DNA of 64,000 nt from Candidatus Gastranaerophilales bacterium (GTDB lineage Bacteria > Cyanobacteriota > Vampirovibrionia > Gastranaerophilales > Gastranaerophilaceae): positions 62,001 to 126,000 of the forward strand of contig CALUWJ010000001.1 of NCBI GenBank assembly GCA_944324455.1, given 5' to 3'. Of this stretch, positions 17,251 to 25,710 are shown one piece after another. The translations under genes were made by a program, and so were the position numbers. Numbering within the stretch: the stretch's first letter is position 1; each line of letters opens with the position of its first letter. The notes beneath the pieces are model-generated. The model was not told the origin of the DNA and did no database searches. It worked only from the letters and a program-made list of their open reading frames with translations.

Positions 17251-17263
17251 TATAATTATATCA
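17251..17263. promoter_or_regulatory. Symmetric -10 element between rarA and the sugar-binding protein gene
   Basis: The 10-base palindrome TATAATTATA (17251-17260) contains a TATAAT on each strand. For rarA the minus-strand hexamer 17255-17260, preceded by TG (17262-17263), ends six bases before its ATG and predicts a leaderless mRNA. For the plus gene, 17251-17256 would start RNA near 17263, leaving a short leader with GGAG. Confidence 0.6.
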
Positions 17264-17278
17264 TAGCGGAGTTTTATA

Positions 17279-18529
17279 ATGATAAAAAAATTCATAATCG
17301 GCATTTTAATCATATTTGTTATTATTTTCGGCTTTATTTTTTCTAAAAAATTTTTTAAACAAAATAACCAAGATTACAAATTAACTTTTTGGTCAATTCA
17401 ACTAAAGCCAATCTATGAAAAACAATTAAATAAAATTATAGCCGATTTTGAAAAAGAAAATCCTCCCTATAAAATTACTTGGATTGATATTCCAATTCAA
17501 GAAGCTCAAAAAAGAACCTTGGCTTCAATACTATCATCAACACCTCCTGATTTAATTAATCTAAATCCGGATTTTTCTGTTCTTTTAGCTCAAAGAAATA
17601 CTCTTTATTTTTTTAATGAAGATGACACCGAACAATATAATCAAAATTTAGTTAACAAATTAAAATATAATAACAAAATATATGCACTTCCGTTTTATGC
17701 CACAAGTCCTGTAACTATTTATAATAAAAAAATATATGATAAGTGCACAAATGAAAATTTTATAACAACTTATGATGATTTATTTGAAATTTCACCAAAA
17801 TTAAAAAAATGTTCAAACATTGCCCCATTTGCCTCAAGCATAAATGAAAATGATACTTTAGCTAAAATTTTAAATAAATACGATGTTTATTCTTTTAATA
17901 ATCCCCAAGATAAAATAATAACACAGGAAATATTTTTAAATTTCAACAGAATGTATAAAAATAATGAACTTCCAAAAGACATTTTAGCCTCCAATCATAG
18001 AGAAATAATTGAAAAATACATGTCTAATCAAACCCTCATAATCGTTGCAGGATCAAACTTTATCAACATGATTAAACAAAATGCACCCGATATTTATCAA
18101 AATTCAGCTCTTTCAAATCAATTAACAGGCTCAAACAATAAATATGATGTTTCTTTGATGAATTTAATTATCCCTAAAAAAGCTAAGCACAAAGACATGG
18201 CGCTAAAATTTGCTCTTAAATTAACCAATAAAAAAAATCAACTTGAATTATCAAAAATAACCAATGTATTACCTGCTAACAAATATGCTCTTGATGATGA
18301 ATACTTTAAAAATTGCCCGTCTGATTTATACGAACAATCTAGATGTATAAGCGCAAAACAACTTAATAATCTTGTTGAATTTGATTTTCAAGATAAAAAT
18401 AAAAAAGAAATAAATGAAGCAATAAATAAAACCCTTGAAGAAATTTTGTTAAACAAAAATACAACAAATTTATACATTGAAAATATGGTTGAAACCCTCT
18501 CAAATCAAGTGAAAAATTTACAAAAATAA
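17279..18529 (+). CDS. Extracellular solute-binding protein, family 1 (sugar ABC transporter)
   Basis: 416 residues. An N-terminal hydrophobic anchor or signal (5-25, without a clear lipobox Cys) precedes a family 1 binding fold: YKLTFWSIQLKPIYEKQLNK, FEKENPPYKITWIDIP, TPPDLINLNPDF, NNKIYALPFYATSPVTIYNK. These are typical of maltose/sn-glycerol-3-phosphate-type binding proteins. No permease or ATPase genes are adjacent, so it must work with components elsewhere or is an orphan. GGAG lies 8 bases before the ATG at 17279. Confidence 0.8.
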   Translation: MIKKFIIGILIIFVIIFGFIFSKKFFKQNNQDYKLTFWSIQLKPIYEKQLNKIIADFEKENPPYKITWIDIPIQEAQKRTLASILSSTPPDLINLNPDFSVLLAQRNTLYFFNEDDTEQYNQNLVNKLKYNNKIYALPFYATSPVTIYNKKIYDKCTNENFITTYDDLFEISPKLKKCSNIAPFASSINENDTLAKILNKYDVYSFNNPQDKIITQEIFLNFNRMYKNNELPKDILASNHREIIEKYMSNQTLIIVAGSNFINMIKQNAPDIYQNSALSNQLTGSNNKYDVSLMNLIIPKKAKHKDMALKFALKLTNKKNQLELSKITNVLPANKYALDDEYFKNCPSDLYEQSRCISAKQLNNLVEFDFQDKNKKEINEAINKTLEEILLNKNTTNLYIENMVETLSNQVKNLQK

Positions 18530-18606
18530 ATGCTTATTTTTTTTCATTTGTGGAATTAAATTAAATAAGTATTGTCTATTTTTTGTTTATTAAGAGGGTT
18601 TGTTTT

Positions 18607-18888
18607 ATGACTAAAACTTTAGTAAAACCAAAAAATCATCTTGAAGAAAACCGTTACTCCAAAAAAACAGCACTATACATTGCAGCAAAACTTCAATATC
18701 GAGATTTTATGCTGCGCTCAAATTGCGAAGAATTTAAAAATTCCTATACAAGATATACAATAGAATTATCTATTTTAAGAAACTTGCTTAAATATGCAAC
18801 CAAAAAAACAGACATTTGGAAAATCAATTATCAGATTAATTCAATCAAAAGAACCCTAAAAGAAGAAATGAATATTCTTATTGATTAA
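18607..18888 (+). CDS. Hypothetical protein, 93 residues
   Basis: A small basic, helical protein starting MTKTLVKPKNHLEENRYSKK; no signal, no membrane segment, no family recognised. The ATG at 18607 follows AAGAGGG about 7 bases upstream, better than an ATG at 18583. Its TAA stop shares the TTAA with the stop of the convergent 231-residue gene. Likely real because of the ribosome site and stable reading frame, but no function can be suggested. Confidence 0.5.
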   Translation: MTKTLVKPKNHLEENRYSKKTALYIAAKLQYRDFMLRSNCEEFKNSYTRYTIELSILRNLLKYATKKTDIWKINYQINSIKRTLKEEMNILID

Positions 18889-19580
18889 ACACTGATTGCT
18901 TGACCTGTTTTTATTTTTTCCAAGTTTTTTTTGGCAGTTGATTTATTAACCACTAATTTTTTAACAAAATCAATTGCCTCAATGTCGCGCCTTATTGCAT
19001 TTTTAAGAGAAATTATTTCTTCAAAAGATAAATCATTTATCTTGTCTGTTTCACAAACCTCAAAAACATTTTTAAACTTTTCTTGCGTTTCAAATTCATA
19101 TCCGTTTAAATTCATCTTACAAGCATACCAATTATAAAACTGATATGACATTGTAACTAAATTAACATTATACGAACTCAAAACAAACATTTCATCCGTT
19201 TTAAACGAAAGTTTTTTATTAAATATTAAATTTAAATATAACGCTTTTAAACCTTTTTTAGGATAAATTAAACCTTCTTGCTCATTTATTTTAGATAAAA
19301 TTTTAGCTGCATATTTATTTAAAAAAACTTTTGTACCTGCACCTTTAATATATTCAAAAAGTTTTTGAGGTTTATCAATATAATCATTAAGCATTTTTTC
19401 AATTCTTATTTGGTATGTCATGTCTTTTTGTTTTTCAATTGTAAGCATAGCACTTGAATTAATATGACAGCTGTTATTTCCGTCATTTGCTGATAAAATA
19501 GATTTATCCATCATATTTTTATTCTTTTTCTTATGATTTTTAAAAATCCTGATTAATAACTTTTTAAAACTTTTTCTCAT
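18885..19580 (-). CDS. Hypothetical protein, 231 residues
   Basis: The N-terminus is very basic (MRKSFKKLLIRIFKNHKKKN). The remainder is mixed helical and soluble, with aromatic-rich stretches (SYQFYNWYACKMNLNGYEFE) and a Lys-rich C-terminus. No signal peptide, membrane helix or known motif recognised. The start at 19580 has a strong GAGGAG. It ends by sharing TTAA with the convergent 93-residue gene. It could be nucleic-acid- or membrane-surface-associated because of its basic start, but that is a guess. Confidence 0.55.
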   Translation of the reverse strand: MRKSFKKLLIRIFKNHKKKNKNMMDKSILSANDGNNSCHINSSAMLTIEKQKDMTYQIRIEKMLNDYIDKPQKLFEYIKGAGTKVFLNKYAAKILSKINEQEGLIYPKKGLKALYLNLIFNKKLSFKTDEMFVLSSYNVNLVTMSYQFYNWYACKMNLNGYEFETQEKFKNVFEVCETDKINDLSFEEIISLKNAIRRDIEAIDFVKKLVVNKSTAKKNLEKIKTGQAISV

Positions 19581-19653
19581 AATACTCCTCTTTATTATAT
19601 TAAAGTATTTTTTTGAAAAAAAATTGCCTTTGTTAAATTTTAATCATTGATTG

Positions 19654-19662
19654 TGCTATAAT
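19654..19662 (+). promoter_or_regulatory. Extended -10 predicting a leaderless pseudouridine synthase mRNA
   Basis: TGCTATAAT, with TATAAT at 19657-19662 ending six bases before the ATG at 19669. No ribosome site exists upstream. The -35 is weak (TTGTTA at 19630 has a 21-base spacer). Confidence 0.65.
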
Positions 19663-19668
19663 CATCCT

Positions 19669-20397
19669 ATGAGAATTAATAAATATATAGCCCAAAGCGG
19701 TTTTTGTTCAAGAAGAAAAGCTGATGAATATGTTTTAGGCGGCAAAGTCAAAGTTAACGGCGTTGTTGTTACAATGCTGGGTTATGAAATCAGAACAAAA
19801 GACAAAGTTACAATAGATGGCAAATTATTAAGAGCAGATAAACTGGAATATTATAAATTCTATAAACCAACAGGCTATATTACAACAAAATCAGATGAAA
19901 AAGGCAGAAAAACAATTTATGACATTTTGCCTGATGAATATAAACACCTAAATCCCGTAGGCAGACTGGATAAAGATTCATCGGGCTTAATTATAATGAC
20001 AAACGACGGCAATTTAGCCTATGAATTAACACACCCATCTATTAAAGTTGCAAAGACATATCTTGTAAAAATAGATGGTAAATTAAACGATGAACAATTA
20101 AAAAAATTATCAGACGGAATTGAAATAGAAAAAGGCAAAATTGCCTATTGCGACTGGGCTATTTTAGAACAAACAAAACAAGATACTCTTTTTGAAATTA
20201 TTTTATATCAAGGTTTAAACAGACAAATTAGAAAAATGTTTGAATTTTTAGGCTATAATGTGATAAATTTAAAACGTATAAGACATGCAAATATTGAACT
20301 CACGGGTTTAAAAAAAGGACAAATAAAACAAATTAAACCCCGCCAAATAAAAGAATTAAAAGCATATTTAAATAAAATTAAAGATAAGGAAGTATAA
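19669..20397 (+). CDS. rRNA pseudouridine synthase (RsuA/RluB family)
   Basis: 242 residues from ATG 19669; an upstream TTG frame to 19651 overlaps the promoter. It has an N-terminal S4 RNA-binding domain ([32 protein letters not shown]), then the catalytic domain with [17 protein letters not shown], whose Asp in RLDKDSSG is the nucleophile. It ends with [18 protein letters not shown] and [10 protein letters not shown]. The family isomerises a single uridine in 23S or 16S rRNA; RluB-type is likely from length. serS starts one base after its stop, so they form an operon. Confidence 0.9.
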   Translation: MRINKYIAQSGFCSRRKADEYVLGGKVKVNGVVVTMLGYEIRTKDKVTIDGKLLRADKLEYYKFYKPTGYITTKSDEKGRKTIYDILPDEYKHLNPVGRLDKDSSGLIIMTNDGNLAYELTHPSIKVAKTYLVKIDGKLNDEQLKKLSDGIEIEKGKIAYCDWAILEQTKQDTLFEIILYQGLNRQIRKMFEFLGYNVINLKRIRHANIELTGLKKGQIKQIKPRQIKELKAYLNKIKDKEV

Positions 20398-20398
20398 A

Positions 20399-21661
20399 AT
20401 GCTGGACATTAAATTAATTAGAGAAAACCCTGAAAAAATCAATGAACTTTTAAAAAGAAGAAACCCTGAACTATCAATTGATGAAGTTATAAAAATAGAT
20501 GAACAAAGAAGAAAAATTCAATTTGAACTTGATAATTTAAGAGCAAAAAGAAAATCGGAATCCAACAAAATCGGTGCTATGAAAAAAGACGGCATTGACA
20601 CAACCGAAATTCAAGCAGAAATTAGACAATTAGGTGAAGAAGCAAAAGCTCTTGAAGAAAACTTAAATGAACTTGATGTTAAACAAAAAGATGCGCTTTT
20701 AAGAATCCCAAACACTCCTGATCCTGAAATTCCAATAGGGGCCGATGATAGCGCTAATGTTGAAATTAAAAGATGGGGTGAACCTACAAAATTTGATTTT
20801 GATTTTAAAGCACACTGGGATTTATGTCCTGAACTCAATATGTTAGATTTTGAAAGAGGGGTTAAACTTGCTCACACCAGATTTACTCTATACCGTAATT
20901 ACGGGGCAAAATTAGAACGCGCAATTATTAACTTCTTTTTAGATACACATACTCTGACAAGAGGATACGAAGAAATTTTACCCCCTGTTATGGCAAACAC
21001 TAAAACTATGACAGGAACAGGACAACTTCCAAAATTCAAAGAAGATATGTTTAAATGTGTAGATGAGGATTTATATTTAATTCCAACAGCAGAAGTTCCT
21101 GTTACAAATATTTATCAAGATGAAATATTATCAGAAGACGATTTACCTAAATATATGACAGCTTATACTCCTTGTTTTAGAAGAGAAGCAGGTTCAGCTG
21201 GAAAAGACACAAGAGGTTTAATTAGACAACATCAGTTTAATAAAGTTGAACTAGTTAAATTAACAAAACCTGAAGAATCAGCTATAGAACATGAAAAATT
21301 AACTCAGGATGCTGAAAATGTACTTGAATTATTAAAACTTCCATATAGAAGAGTTTGTTTATCAACAGGCGATATTGGATTTAGTGCAAAAAAATGTTAT
21401 GATTTAGAAGTATGGATGCCATCATATAATTCATACAAAGAAATCTCATCTTGTTCTAACTTTAGCGATTATCAAGCCAGAAGAGCCAACATTCGCTTCA
21501 GAAGAAAAGATGGAAGTGTTGAATTTGTTCACACTCTAAACGGTTCAGGTTTGGCAGTTGGAAGAACACTAGCAGCAATTTGCGAGAACTTCCAAACAAA
21601 AGACGGCCACATAATCATCCCTGAAGTTTTGAGAAAATATACAGGATTTGATATAATTTAA
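20399..21661 (+). CDS. serS: Seryl-tRNA synthetase
   Basis: 420 residues, the normal bacterial length. The N-terminal long coiled-coil arm (about 1-110, [18 protein letters not shown]) binds tRNA-Ser. The class II catalytic core has motif 2 ([20 protein letters not shown]) and motif 3 ([19 protein letters not shown]) with the conserved Arg. It charges tRNA-Ser and tRNA-Sec. It is preceded by the pseudouridine synthase (1 base gap, GGAAG site) and followed after 20 bases by a secreted coiled-coil protein, probably in one transcript. Confidence 0.97.
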   Translation: MLDIKLIRENPEKINELLKRRNPELSIDEVIKIDEQRRKIQFELDNLRAKRKSESNKIGAMKKDGIDTTEIQAEIRQLGEEAKALEENLNELDVKQKDALLRIPNTPDPEIPIGADDSANVEIKRWGEPTKFDFDFKAHWDLCPELNMLDFERGVKLAHTRFTLYRNYGAKLERAIINFFLDTHTLTRGYEEILPPVMANTKTMTGTGQLPKFKEDMFKCVDEDLYLIPTAEVPVTNIYQDEILSEDDLPKYMTAYTPCFRREAGSAGKDTRGLIRQHQFNKVELVKLTKPEESAIEHEKLTQDAENVLELLKLPYRRVCLSTGDIGFSAKKCYDLEVWMPSYNSYKEISSCSNFSDYQARRANIRFRRKDGSVEFVHTLNGSGLAVGRTLAAICENFQTKDGHIIIPEVLRKYTGFDII

Positions 21662-21681
21662 TTAAAGCTAGGAGAAATTAA

Positions 21682-22101
21682 ATGAAAAAAGTTTTAATAC
21701 TGTTTATGGCGTTTGTTATGGCGGGTTCTTTAGTGGTTTGCGCTGCAGATAAAAACGAAAAAGCTCAACTAAAAGCACAAAAAGAAGCTCAAAAAGCCGC
21801 ACAAAAAGCTCAAAAAGAAATGGAAAAAGCTCAAAAAAACCATGAAAAACAATTAGCTAAAGAACTAAAAAACAAAAAAGACGTCATAAAAGATGCAGAA
21901 TATAAAGAAATCAAAACTCAATTCTTTAACGCTGAAGGCTATGGCAATATGTACAATTGCAAAGTAGCCCAGCAAAGATTTTGCAAAGTAAAAGATCTTG
22001 ACACAGGAATTTATGTACTTTGCGATAGAGAAGTTTCAAGAACTCAAATGGAGTCAGCAAAAGTATTTTATAAGCTTGGCAGATGTACTAAATTAAACTA
22101 A
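21682..22101 (+). CDS. Secreted Ala/Lys/Gln-rich coiled-coil protein with a Cys-containing C-terminal domain
   Basis: 139 residues with a Sec signal peptide (MKKVLILFMAFVMAGSLVVC, cleavage near CAA-DK). Residues about 25-70 are a regular AQKA/KAQKE helical repeat, certainly coiled coil. The last 60 residues hold four Cys (YNCKVAQQRFCKV, YVLCDRE, LGRCTKLN) that could form two disulfides in the periplasm. The start at 21682 has AGGAG. It follows serS in the same direction and ends at a strong terminator. No known family recognised. Confidence 0.65.
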   Translation: MKKVLILFMAFVMAGSLVVCAADKNEKAQLKAQKEAQKAAQKAQKEMEKAQKNHEKQLAKELKNKKDVIKDAEYKEIKTQFFNAEGYGNMYNCKVAQQRFCKVKDLDTGIYVLCDREVSRTQMESAKVFYKLGRCTKLN

Positions 22102-22120
22102 ACTATATTAAAAACATAAA

Positions 22121-22149
22121 AACAAGGCTCTTTTTTAAAGAGCCTTGTT
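22121..22149. terminator. Bidirectional terminator containing the tspO stop codon
   Basis: Perfect 13-base arms AACAAGGCTCTTT (22121-22133) and AAAGAGCCTTGTT (22137-22149) with a 3-base loop. It serves the plus-strand secreted protein and the minus-strand tspO gene. The last codons and stop of tspO lie inside the hairpin. Confidence 0.9.
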
Positions 22150-22530
22150 TAATATTAAATAACCAAAGTTCAAATAAGTTGCAAATAATATCCACAAAAA
22201 ATACGGTATAAGTAAAATTGCAGAAATTTTTGAAACCGAATAAAATTTTTTAACGGTCAAAAATACGAAAATATCTAAAAATATAACAACCACAAAGGCA
22301 AGCAGTATATTTTTCAAATAAAAAAACGAAGGTGTCCACAAAAAATTAAAACCTAATTGAATAAAAAAATACACATAACCCAAGTTTTTATTTTCACTCT
22401 TTTTTAAAAAATAAACTATAAAAGAAGCAAAAATTAAAACATACAAAACACCCCACACAGGCGCAAAAACATAATCCATTGGCGCAAATGGAGGTTTTAT
22501 TAATGTATTAAACCATAATTTATCTATCAT
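22135..22530 (-). CDS. TspO/MBR family tryptophan-rich membrane protein
   Basis: 131 residues with five membrane helices. Family motifs are WFNTLIKPPFAPMDYVFAPV then WGVLYVLI at the N-terminus, FFIQLGFNFLWTPSFF in the middle, and IPYFLWILFATYLNF at the end. TspO proteins bind porphyrins and sterol-like ligands in the bacterial membrane and are linked to stress and tetrapyrrole handling. The ATG at 22530 lacks a ribosome site; a TGCTAAAAT ends six bases upstream, predicting a leaderless mRNA. It is slightly shorter than typical TspO (about 150-160 residues). Confidence 0.85.
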   Translation of the reverse strand: MIDKLWFNTLIKPPFAPMDYVFAPVWGVLYVLIFASFIVYFLKKSENKNLGYVYFFIQLGFNFLWTPSFFYLKNILLAFVVVIFLDIFVFLTVKKFYSVSKISAILLIPYFLWILFATYLNFGYLILNKAL

Positions 22531-22536
22531 TCTAAA

Positions 22537-22545
22537 ATTTTAGCA
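22537..22545 (-). promoter_or_regulatory. Extended -10 predicting a leaderless tspO-like mRNA
   Basis: On the minus strand TGCTAAAAT (TAAAAT at 22537-22542) ends six bases before the ATG at 22530. No ribosome site. Confidence 0.55.
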
Positions 22546-22888
22546 TTTTTTATTGTATAAATAATTATCCGCAATTTTAGCTTTAAAGATAATTAAATTT
22601 CACAATTAAATATATTATTTAAACTAATATATTTAATCATCTCCCGCCAAAGCTCAACGCTTGCCGCATGCATGCTCCTGTAAAATTTGCATGTAGTGCA
22701 ATTTTTACGCACCCCAAGGGCATTTCCAATCCGTAAAGCTCACAAGTTCGCTAACGGATTGTGGGCATTGCTTGAGTCCAGTGTCACAGTAGCCCACCAA
22801 GCTCCACGCTTGCTGTGCTACTGCTCACATCCTTCTGCCTTTTTATTCTCGTCTAAGTCCGTCGGACTAAGACTCGAATTTCAAAGGT

Positions 22889-22952
22889 TCGGAACACACC
22901 TATGCCTTTCTCGTTTTCGCCAAGCCAAGTCTGGCTAGGCTCAAACTTCGAA
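22889..22952. repeat. 64-base direct repeat, copy 1
   Basis: Identical to 22997-23060. It starts TCGGAACACACC and ends ACTTCGAA, with an internal GCC-A-AGCC/GGCT-A-GGC stem-loop. Confidence 0.9.
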
Positions 22953-22996
22953 TCGGTACGGTTTCTCAAACGCCAAAGCTCCACGCTTCGGCGTTC

Positions 22997-23060
22997 TCGG
23001 AACACACCTATGCCTTTCTCGTTTTCGCCAAGCCAAGTCTGGCTAGGCTCAAACTTCGAA
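22997..23060. repeat. 64-base direct repeat, copy 2
   Basis: Identical to 22889-22952, 108 bases further on. It ends 3 bases before the stop codon of the minus-strand oxidoreductase gene. Confidence 0.9.
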
Positions 23061-23063
23061 AGG

Positions 23064-24056
23064 TTATTTTGAACGAGAAATTTTAAATTCGTGATTATCC
23101 AATGCCTCTTTTTTAGCACCAAGCATCATATTTTCAGCACTTTCTAAAATTTTCACAATCATATATCCGTTCTCACCATCAGAACGAGGGGTTTTATTGT
23201 GTTCAATGCAATTTAGAAAATGTTGACATTCAAGTTTTAATGGTTCAATTTCAAGATAATCAAAAACTTCAATATCTTTTTGCGAATTTTTCTTATTATC
23301 GTAAACTTTTAACTTACCTTCTTGCAATGTATCATCTAATATTGCAGTTGCCTTTGTACCTCTGACCAATAGGGCAACTCTTTTTTGAGGGTGAATCCAA
23401 CTGTCTGAAACTTGACCTATTAAACCATCTTCAAATTCAATAGTAAGATGAGTTATATCAAAAATATTTTCAAATTCACTTGCAACCCCAACAGCATTTA
23501 ATACCTTTAGAGGTGCTTTTCCTGTAACATGGGCAATCATAGAAACATCATGCGGAGCTAAATCCCACATAACACTTCTATCATTTTTAAAATAATTGAT
23601 ATTTAATCTATCAGACTGAGCATATTTGATTTCACCCAAAACTCCTTGAGCTATAAGCATTTTTAATCTATTTACCGCCGGATGATATAACAAAAGATGA
23701 CCAACCAAAAGCTGTACATCCATTTTTTGAGCCAATTCTTTGAGTTCAAGTGCTTCTTGACTGGAAGTTGAAATCGGCTTTTCAACATAAACATGTTTTC
23801 TTGACAGTAAAGCTTTTTTTACAAGTGAAAAATGCGTATGACTAGGAGTTACAATGCAAAAAGCCTTAACATCGGGGTTATTTAACAGGCTGTCAAAATC
23901 GCTTGTTGTTTCAATATCTGAATACAATTCATTTATCATCTTTAAATTTTCTTTATCAAGGTCGCAAACACTATGAAGTGCGCCAAGATTATAAAAATTT
24001 CTAACTATATTTTTTCCCCATATTCCGCAGCCAACAACTGCAACGCATTTTTTCAT
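23064..24056 (-). CDS. Gfo/Idh/MocA-family oxidoreductase
   Basis: 330 residues. The N-terminal Rossmann fold has VAVVGCGIWGKNIVRNFYN and later YVEKPIS, the family's substrate-side Glu-Lys-Pro motif. The C-terminal domain (LSSxx-like WDLAPHDVSMI) carries the catalytic-type His-Asp. These NAD(P)-dependent enzymes oxidise or reduce sugars or UDP-sugars; this one resembles the WlbA/UDP-N-acetylglucosaminuronate 3-dehydrogenase-like group by size, but substrate is unproven. The start at 24056 has GGAAAA. Its 3' end abuts the repeat island. A polysaccharide role is suggested by the WecG/TagA-type gene next door. Confidence 0.85.
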   Translation of the reverse strand: MKKCVAVVGCGIWGKNIVRNFYNLGALHSVCDLDKENLKMINELYSDIETTSDFDSLLNNPDVKAFCIVTPSHTHFSLVKKALLSRKHVYVEKPISTSSQEALELKELAQKMDVQLLVGHLLLYHPAVNRLKMLIAQGVLGEIKYAQSDRLNINYFKNDRSVMWDLAPHDVSMIAHVTGKAPLKVLNAVGVASEFENIFDITHLTIEFEDGLIGQVSDSWIHPQKRVALLVRGTKATAILDDTLQEGKLKVYDNKKNSQKDIEVFDYLEIEPLKLECQHFLNCIEHNKTPRSDGENGYMIVKILESAENMMLGAKKEALDNHEFKISRSK

Positions 24057-24155
24057 ATATTTTTCCTATTCTCTACAATTCCTTTTAATAAAATTATAAA
24101 ACAAATAATTAATAATTAACATTATTGTTGCAAATTTTCAAAAAATTCAGATTTA

Positions 24156-24164
24156 TGATAATAT
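24156..24164 (+). promoter_or_regulatory. Extended -10 of the WecG/TagA-type gene; predicts a leaderless mRNA
   Basis: TGATAATAT, with hexamer TAATAT at 24159-24164 ending six bases before ATG 24171. No ribosome site is present. Confidence 0.45.
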
Positions 24165-24170
24165 AAAACT

Positions 24171-24902
24171 ATGAAAAAGAAAGCAACTGTTTTAAATTGT
24201 CCGATTAATTTATATAACGCTGATGAAGCTTTAGAAGAAGTTAGATGTGCACTAAATGAAAAAAGAAATTTTCACATAATCACAATTAATCCTGAAATGA
24301 TTATGAATGCACAAAAAAACAAAGATTTTTTTCATATTGTAAATAATTCGGATATGAATATTATTGATAGCGTTGGAGTAAAAATTGCCCTAAAGCTCAA
24401 GGGAATCAATCAAAATCAAATCAGAGGAGTTGATTTTGCAAGACTTTTAGTCAAAGAAGCAGCACAAAAAAATTTAAAAATTGCTTTTATTGGAGCAAAA
24501 GAAGAAGTTATTAAAAAAACTTGCGAAAATTTTTTAAAACAATATCCCTCGCTAAATATTGTATATTCAAGAAACGGATATTTTAATAATGACGAAGAAA
24601 TCATTGAAGAAATCAAACAAAAAACTCCTGATATCGTCCTTGTTGGATTAGGCTCTCCAAGACAAGAAGAATTTATCACTAAATTAAAAACTCAACTTCA
24701 AGGTGCAGCCATGGTTGGCATTGGAGGTGCTTTTGATGTATTTTCGGGGCTAATTAAAGAAGCACCAAAAATCTATCAAAAATTAGGACTTGAATGGCTA
24801 TATAGAACAATACTACAACCCGAAAGATTTAAAAGAATTTTTCCTGTTTTGCCATTGTTTTTAATGAAATGTATAATTAGTAATATAGCAAAGAAGGGCT
24901 AA
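24171..24902 (+). CDS. WecG/TagA/CpsF-family glycosyltransferase
   Basis: 243 residues. Motifs are ITINPEMIMNAQKN, NIIDSVGVKIALKLKG, RGVDFARLLVKEA, PDIVLVGLGSPRQEEFI, and VGIGGAFDVFSG followed by RAPKIYQKLGLEWLYRTILQP-like residues (here EAPKIYQKLGLEWLYR). The family transfers N-acetylmannosamine or ManNAcA onto lipid-linked GlcNAc at the inner membrane, starting teichoic-acid or enterobacterial-common-antigen-type polymers. It is the first gene of a tight cluster with transketolase, ftsE, ftsX and an HDOD gene; the next start is 4 bases away. Confidence 0.9.
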   Translation: MKKKATVLNCPINLYNADEALEEVRCALNEKRNFHIITINPEMIMNAQKNKDFFHIVNNSDMNIIDSVGVKIALKLKGINQNQIRGVDFARLLVKEAAQKNLKIAFIGAKEEVIKKTCENFLKQYPSLNIVYSRNGYFNNDEEIIEEIKQKTPDIVLVGLGSPRQEEFITKLKTQLQGAAMVGIGGAFDVFSGLIKEAPKIYQKLGLEWLYRTILQPERFKRIFPVLPLFLMKCIISNIAKKG

Positions 24903-24906
24903 TATT

Positions 24907-25710
24907 TTGAAAACTCTTACAAATGCCATTAGGCGAGATATTTTAAAAATGATACACAATGCTAAATCCGGCCATCCGGGAGGTGCATGTTCTTGTGTGG
25001 ATATTTTAGCAGTTTTATATAAAAAAATCATGAATGTTCCTCTTGATTGGGATAAATCACCCGATTTTAACCAAAGAGACAGATTTATATTGTCAAAAGG
25101 ACATGCCAGCCCCGCACTATATGCAACACTTGCCCATTGCGGATATTTCCCGACTGATTTATTAAGCGGTTTTAGAGTTCTTGGCTCTAAACTTCAAGGA
25201 CACCCATCCTCAAGAGTAAAACTTCCCGGCATTGAAGTTTCAACAGGCTCATTAGGTCAAGGGCTTTCAATCGGTGTTGGGTTGGCTCTTGCACTTCGTT
25301 TAGATAATATCAATTCAAAGGTTTTTGTTTTAATGGGCGATGGCGAAATGCAAGAAGGAAATGTTTGGGAAGCTTTAATGAACGCTTATAGTAAAAAGCT
25401 TAAAAATCTTGTAGTTATAATTGATAAAAATAATCTGCAAATTGATGGCTGCGTTCAAGATGTTAAAACACTTGAGCCATTGGATGAAAAACTAAAAGCA
25501 TTCGGATACGAAGTTTATTCTATTGACGGTCATAATTATGAACAATTAGAAACAACATTATCAGAAGCTAAAAAATCAGATAAGCTTTGCGCAATTATTG
25601 CAAACACTATCAAAGGAAAAGGCATATCATTTATGGAAAACAACGTTGCTTGGCACGGAAAAGCCCCAAATGATGAACAACTGCAAAAGGCACTGGAGGA
25701 ACTATGCTAA
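24907..25710 (+). CDS. Transketolase, N-terminal (TPP-binding) subunit
   Basis: 267 residues from a TTG start at 24907. The first ATG would remove IRRDILKMIHNAKSGHPGG, which is conserved, so TTG is preferred. It has SGHPGGACSCVDILAVLY, SKGHASPALYATLAHCG and the thiamine diphosphate motif MGDGEMQEGNVWEALMNA...KNNLQIDG. It pairs with the C-terminal subunit encoded next, overlapping by 7 bases. Together they form a split transketolase of the non-oxidative pentose phosphate pathway, as in many anaerobes. Confidence 0.93.
   Translation: MKTLTNAIRRDILKMIHNAKSGHPGGACSCVDILAVLYKKIMNVPLDWDKSPDFNQRDRFILSKGHASPALYATLAHCGYFPTDLLSGFRVLGSKLQGHPSSRVKLPGIEVSTGSLGQGLSIGVGLALALRLDNINSKVFVLMGDGEMQEGNVWEALMNAYSKKLKNLVVIIDKNNLQIDGCVQDVKTLEPLDEKLKAFGYEVYSIDGHNYEQLETTLSEAKKSDKLCAIIANTIKGKGISFMENNVAWHGKAPNDEQLQKALEELC

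Larger units (their letters stand above)
22640..23062. repeat. GC-rich, hairpin-dense intergenic repeat island
   Basis: This non-coding stretch stands out sharply from its AT-rich surroundings. It contains two identical 64-base copies (22889-22952 and 22997-23060, offset 108). It also has three copies of a small hairpin AAGC-TC(A/C)AC-GCTT (about 22650, 22799, 22976), the last enclosed by CGCC/GGCG. Further stems are AATCCGT/ACGGATT (22728/22754), CAGTAGC/GCTACTG (22787/22817), an 11-base stem with one mismatch around 22851-22873, and AGCC/GGCT inside each 64-base copy. It fills the gap between tspO and the oxidoreductase gene and stops 1 base before the latter's stop codon. No protein-coding support. 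It resembles a repetitive extragenic palindromic or MITE-like element, or a structured RNA. Confidence 0.75.

Noticed and set aside
22889-23060. Possible CRISPR array
   Set aside because: There are only two 64-base copies with a 44-base gap that itself forms hairpins. No further repeats and no cas genes.
22687-23122. Open frames on both strands across the repeat island, including one that reads through both 64-base copies
   Set aside because: The frames are open because the repeat is GC-rich and its 108-base period is a multiple of three. There are no ribosome sites, and the minus-strand frame overlaps the end of a well-supported oxidoreductase gene.
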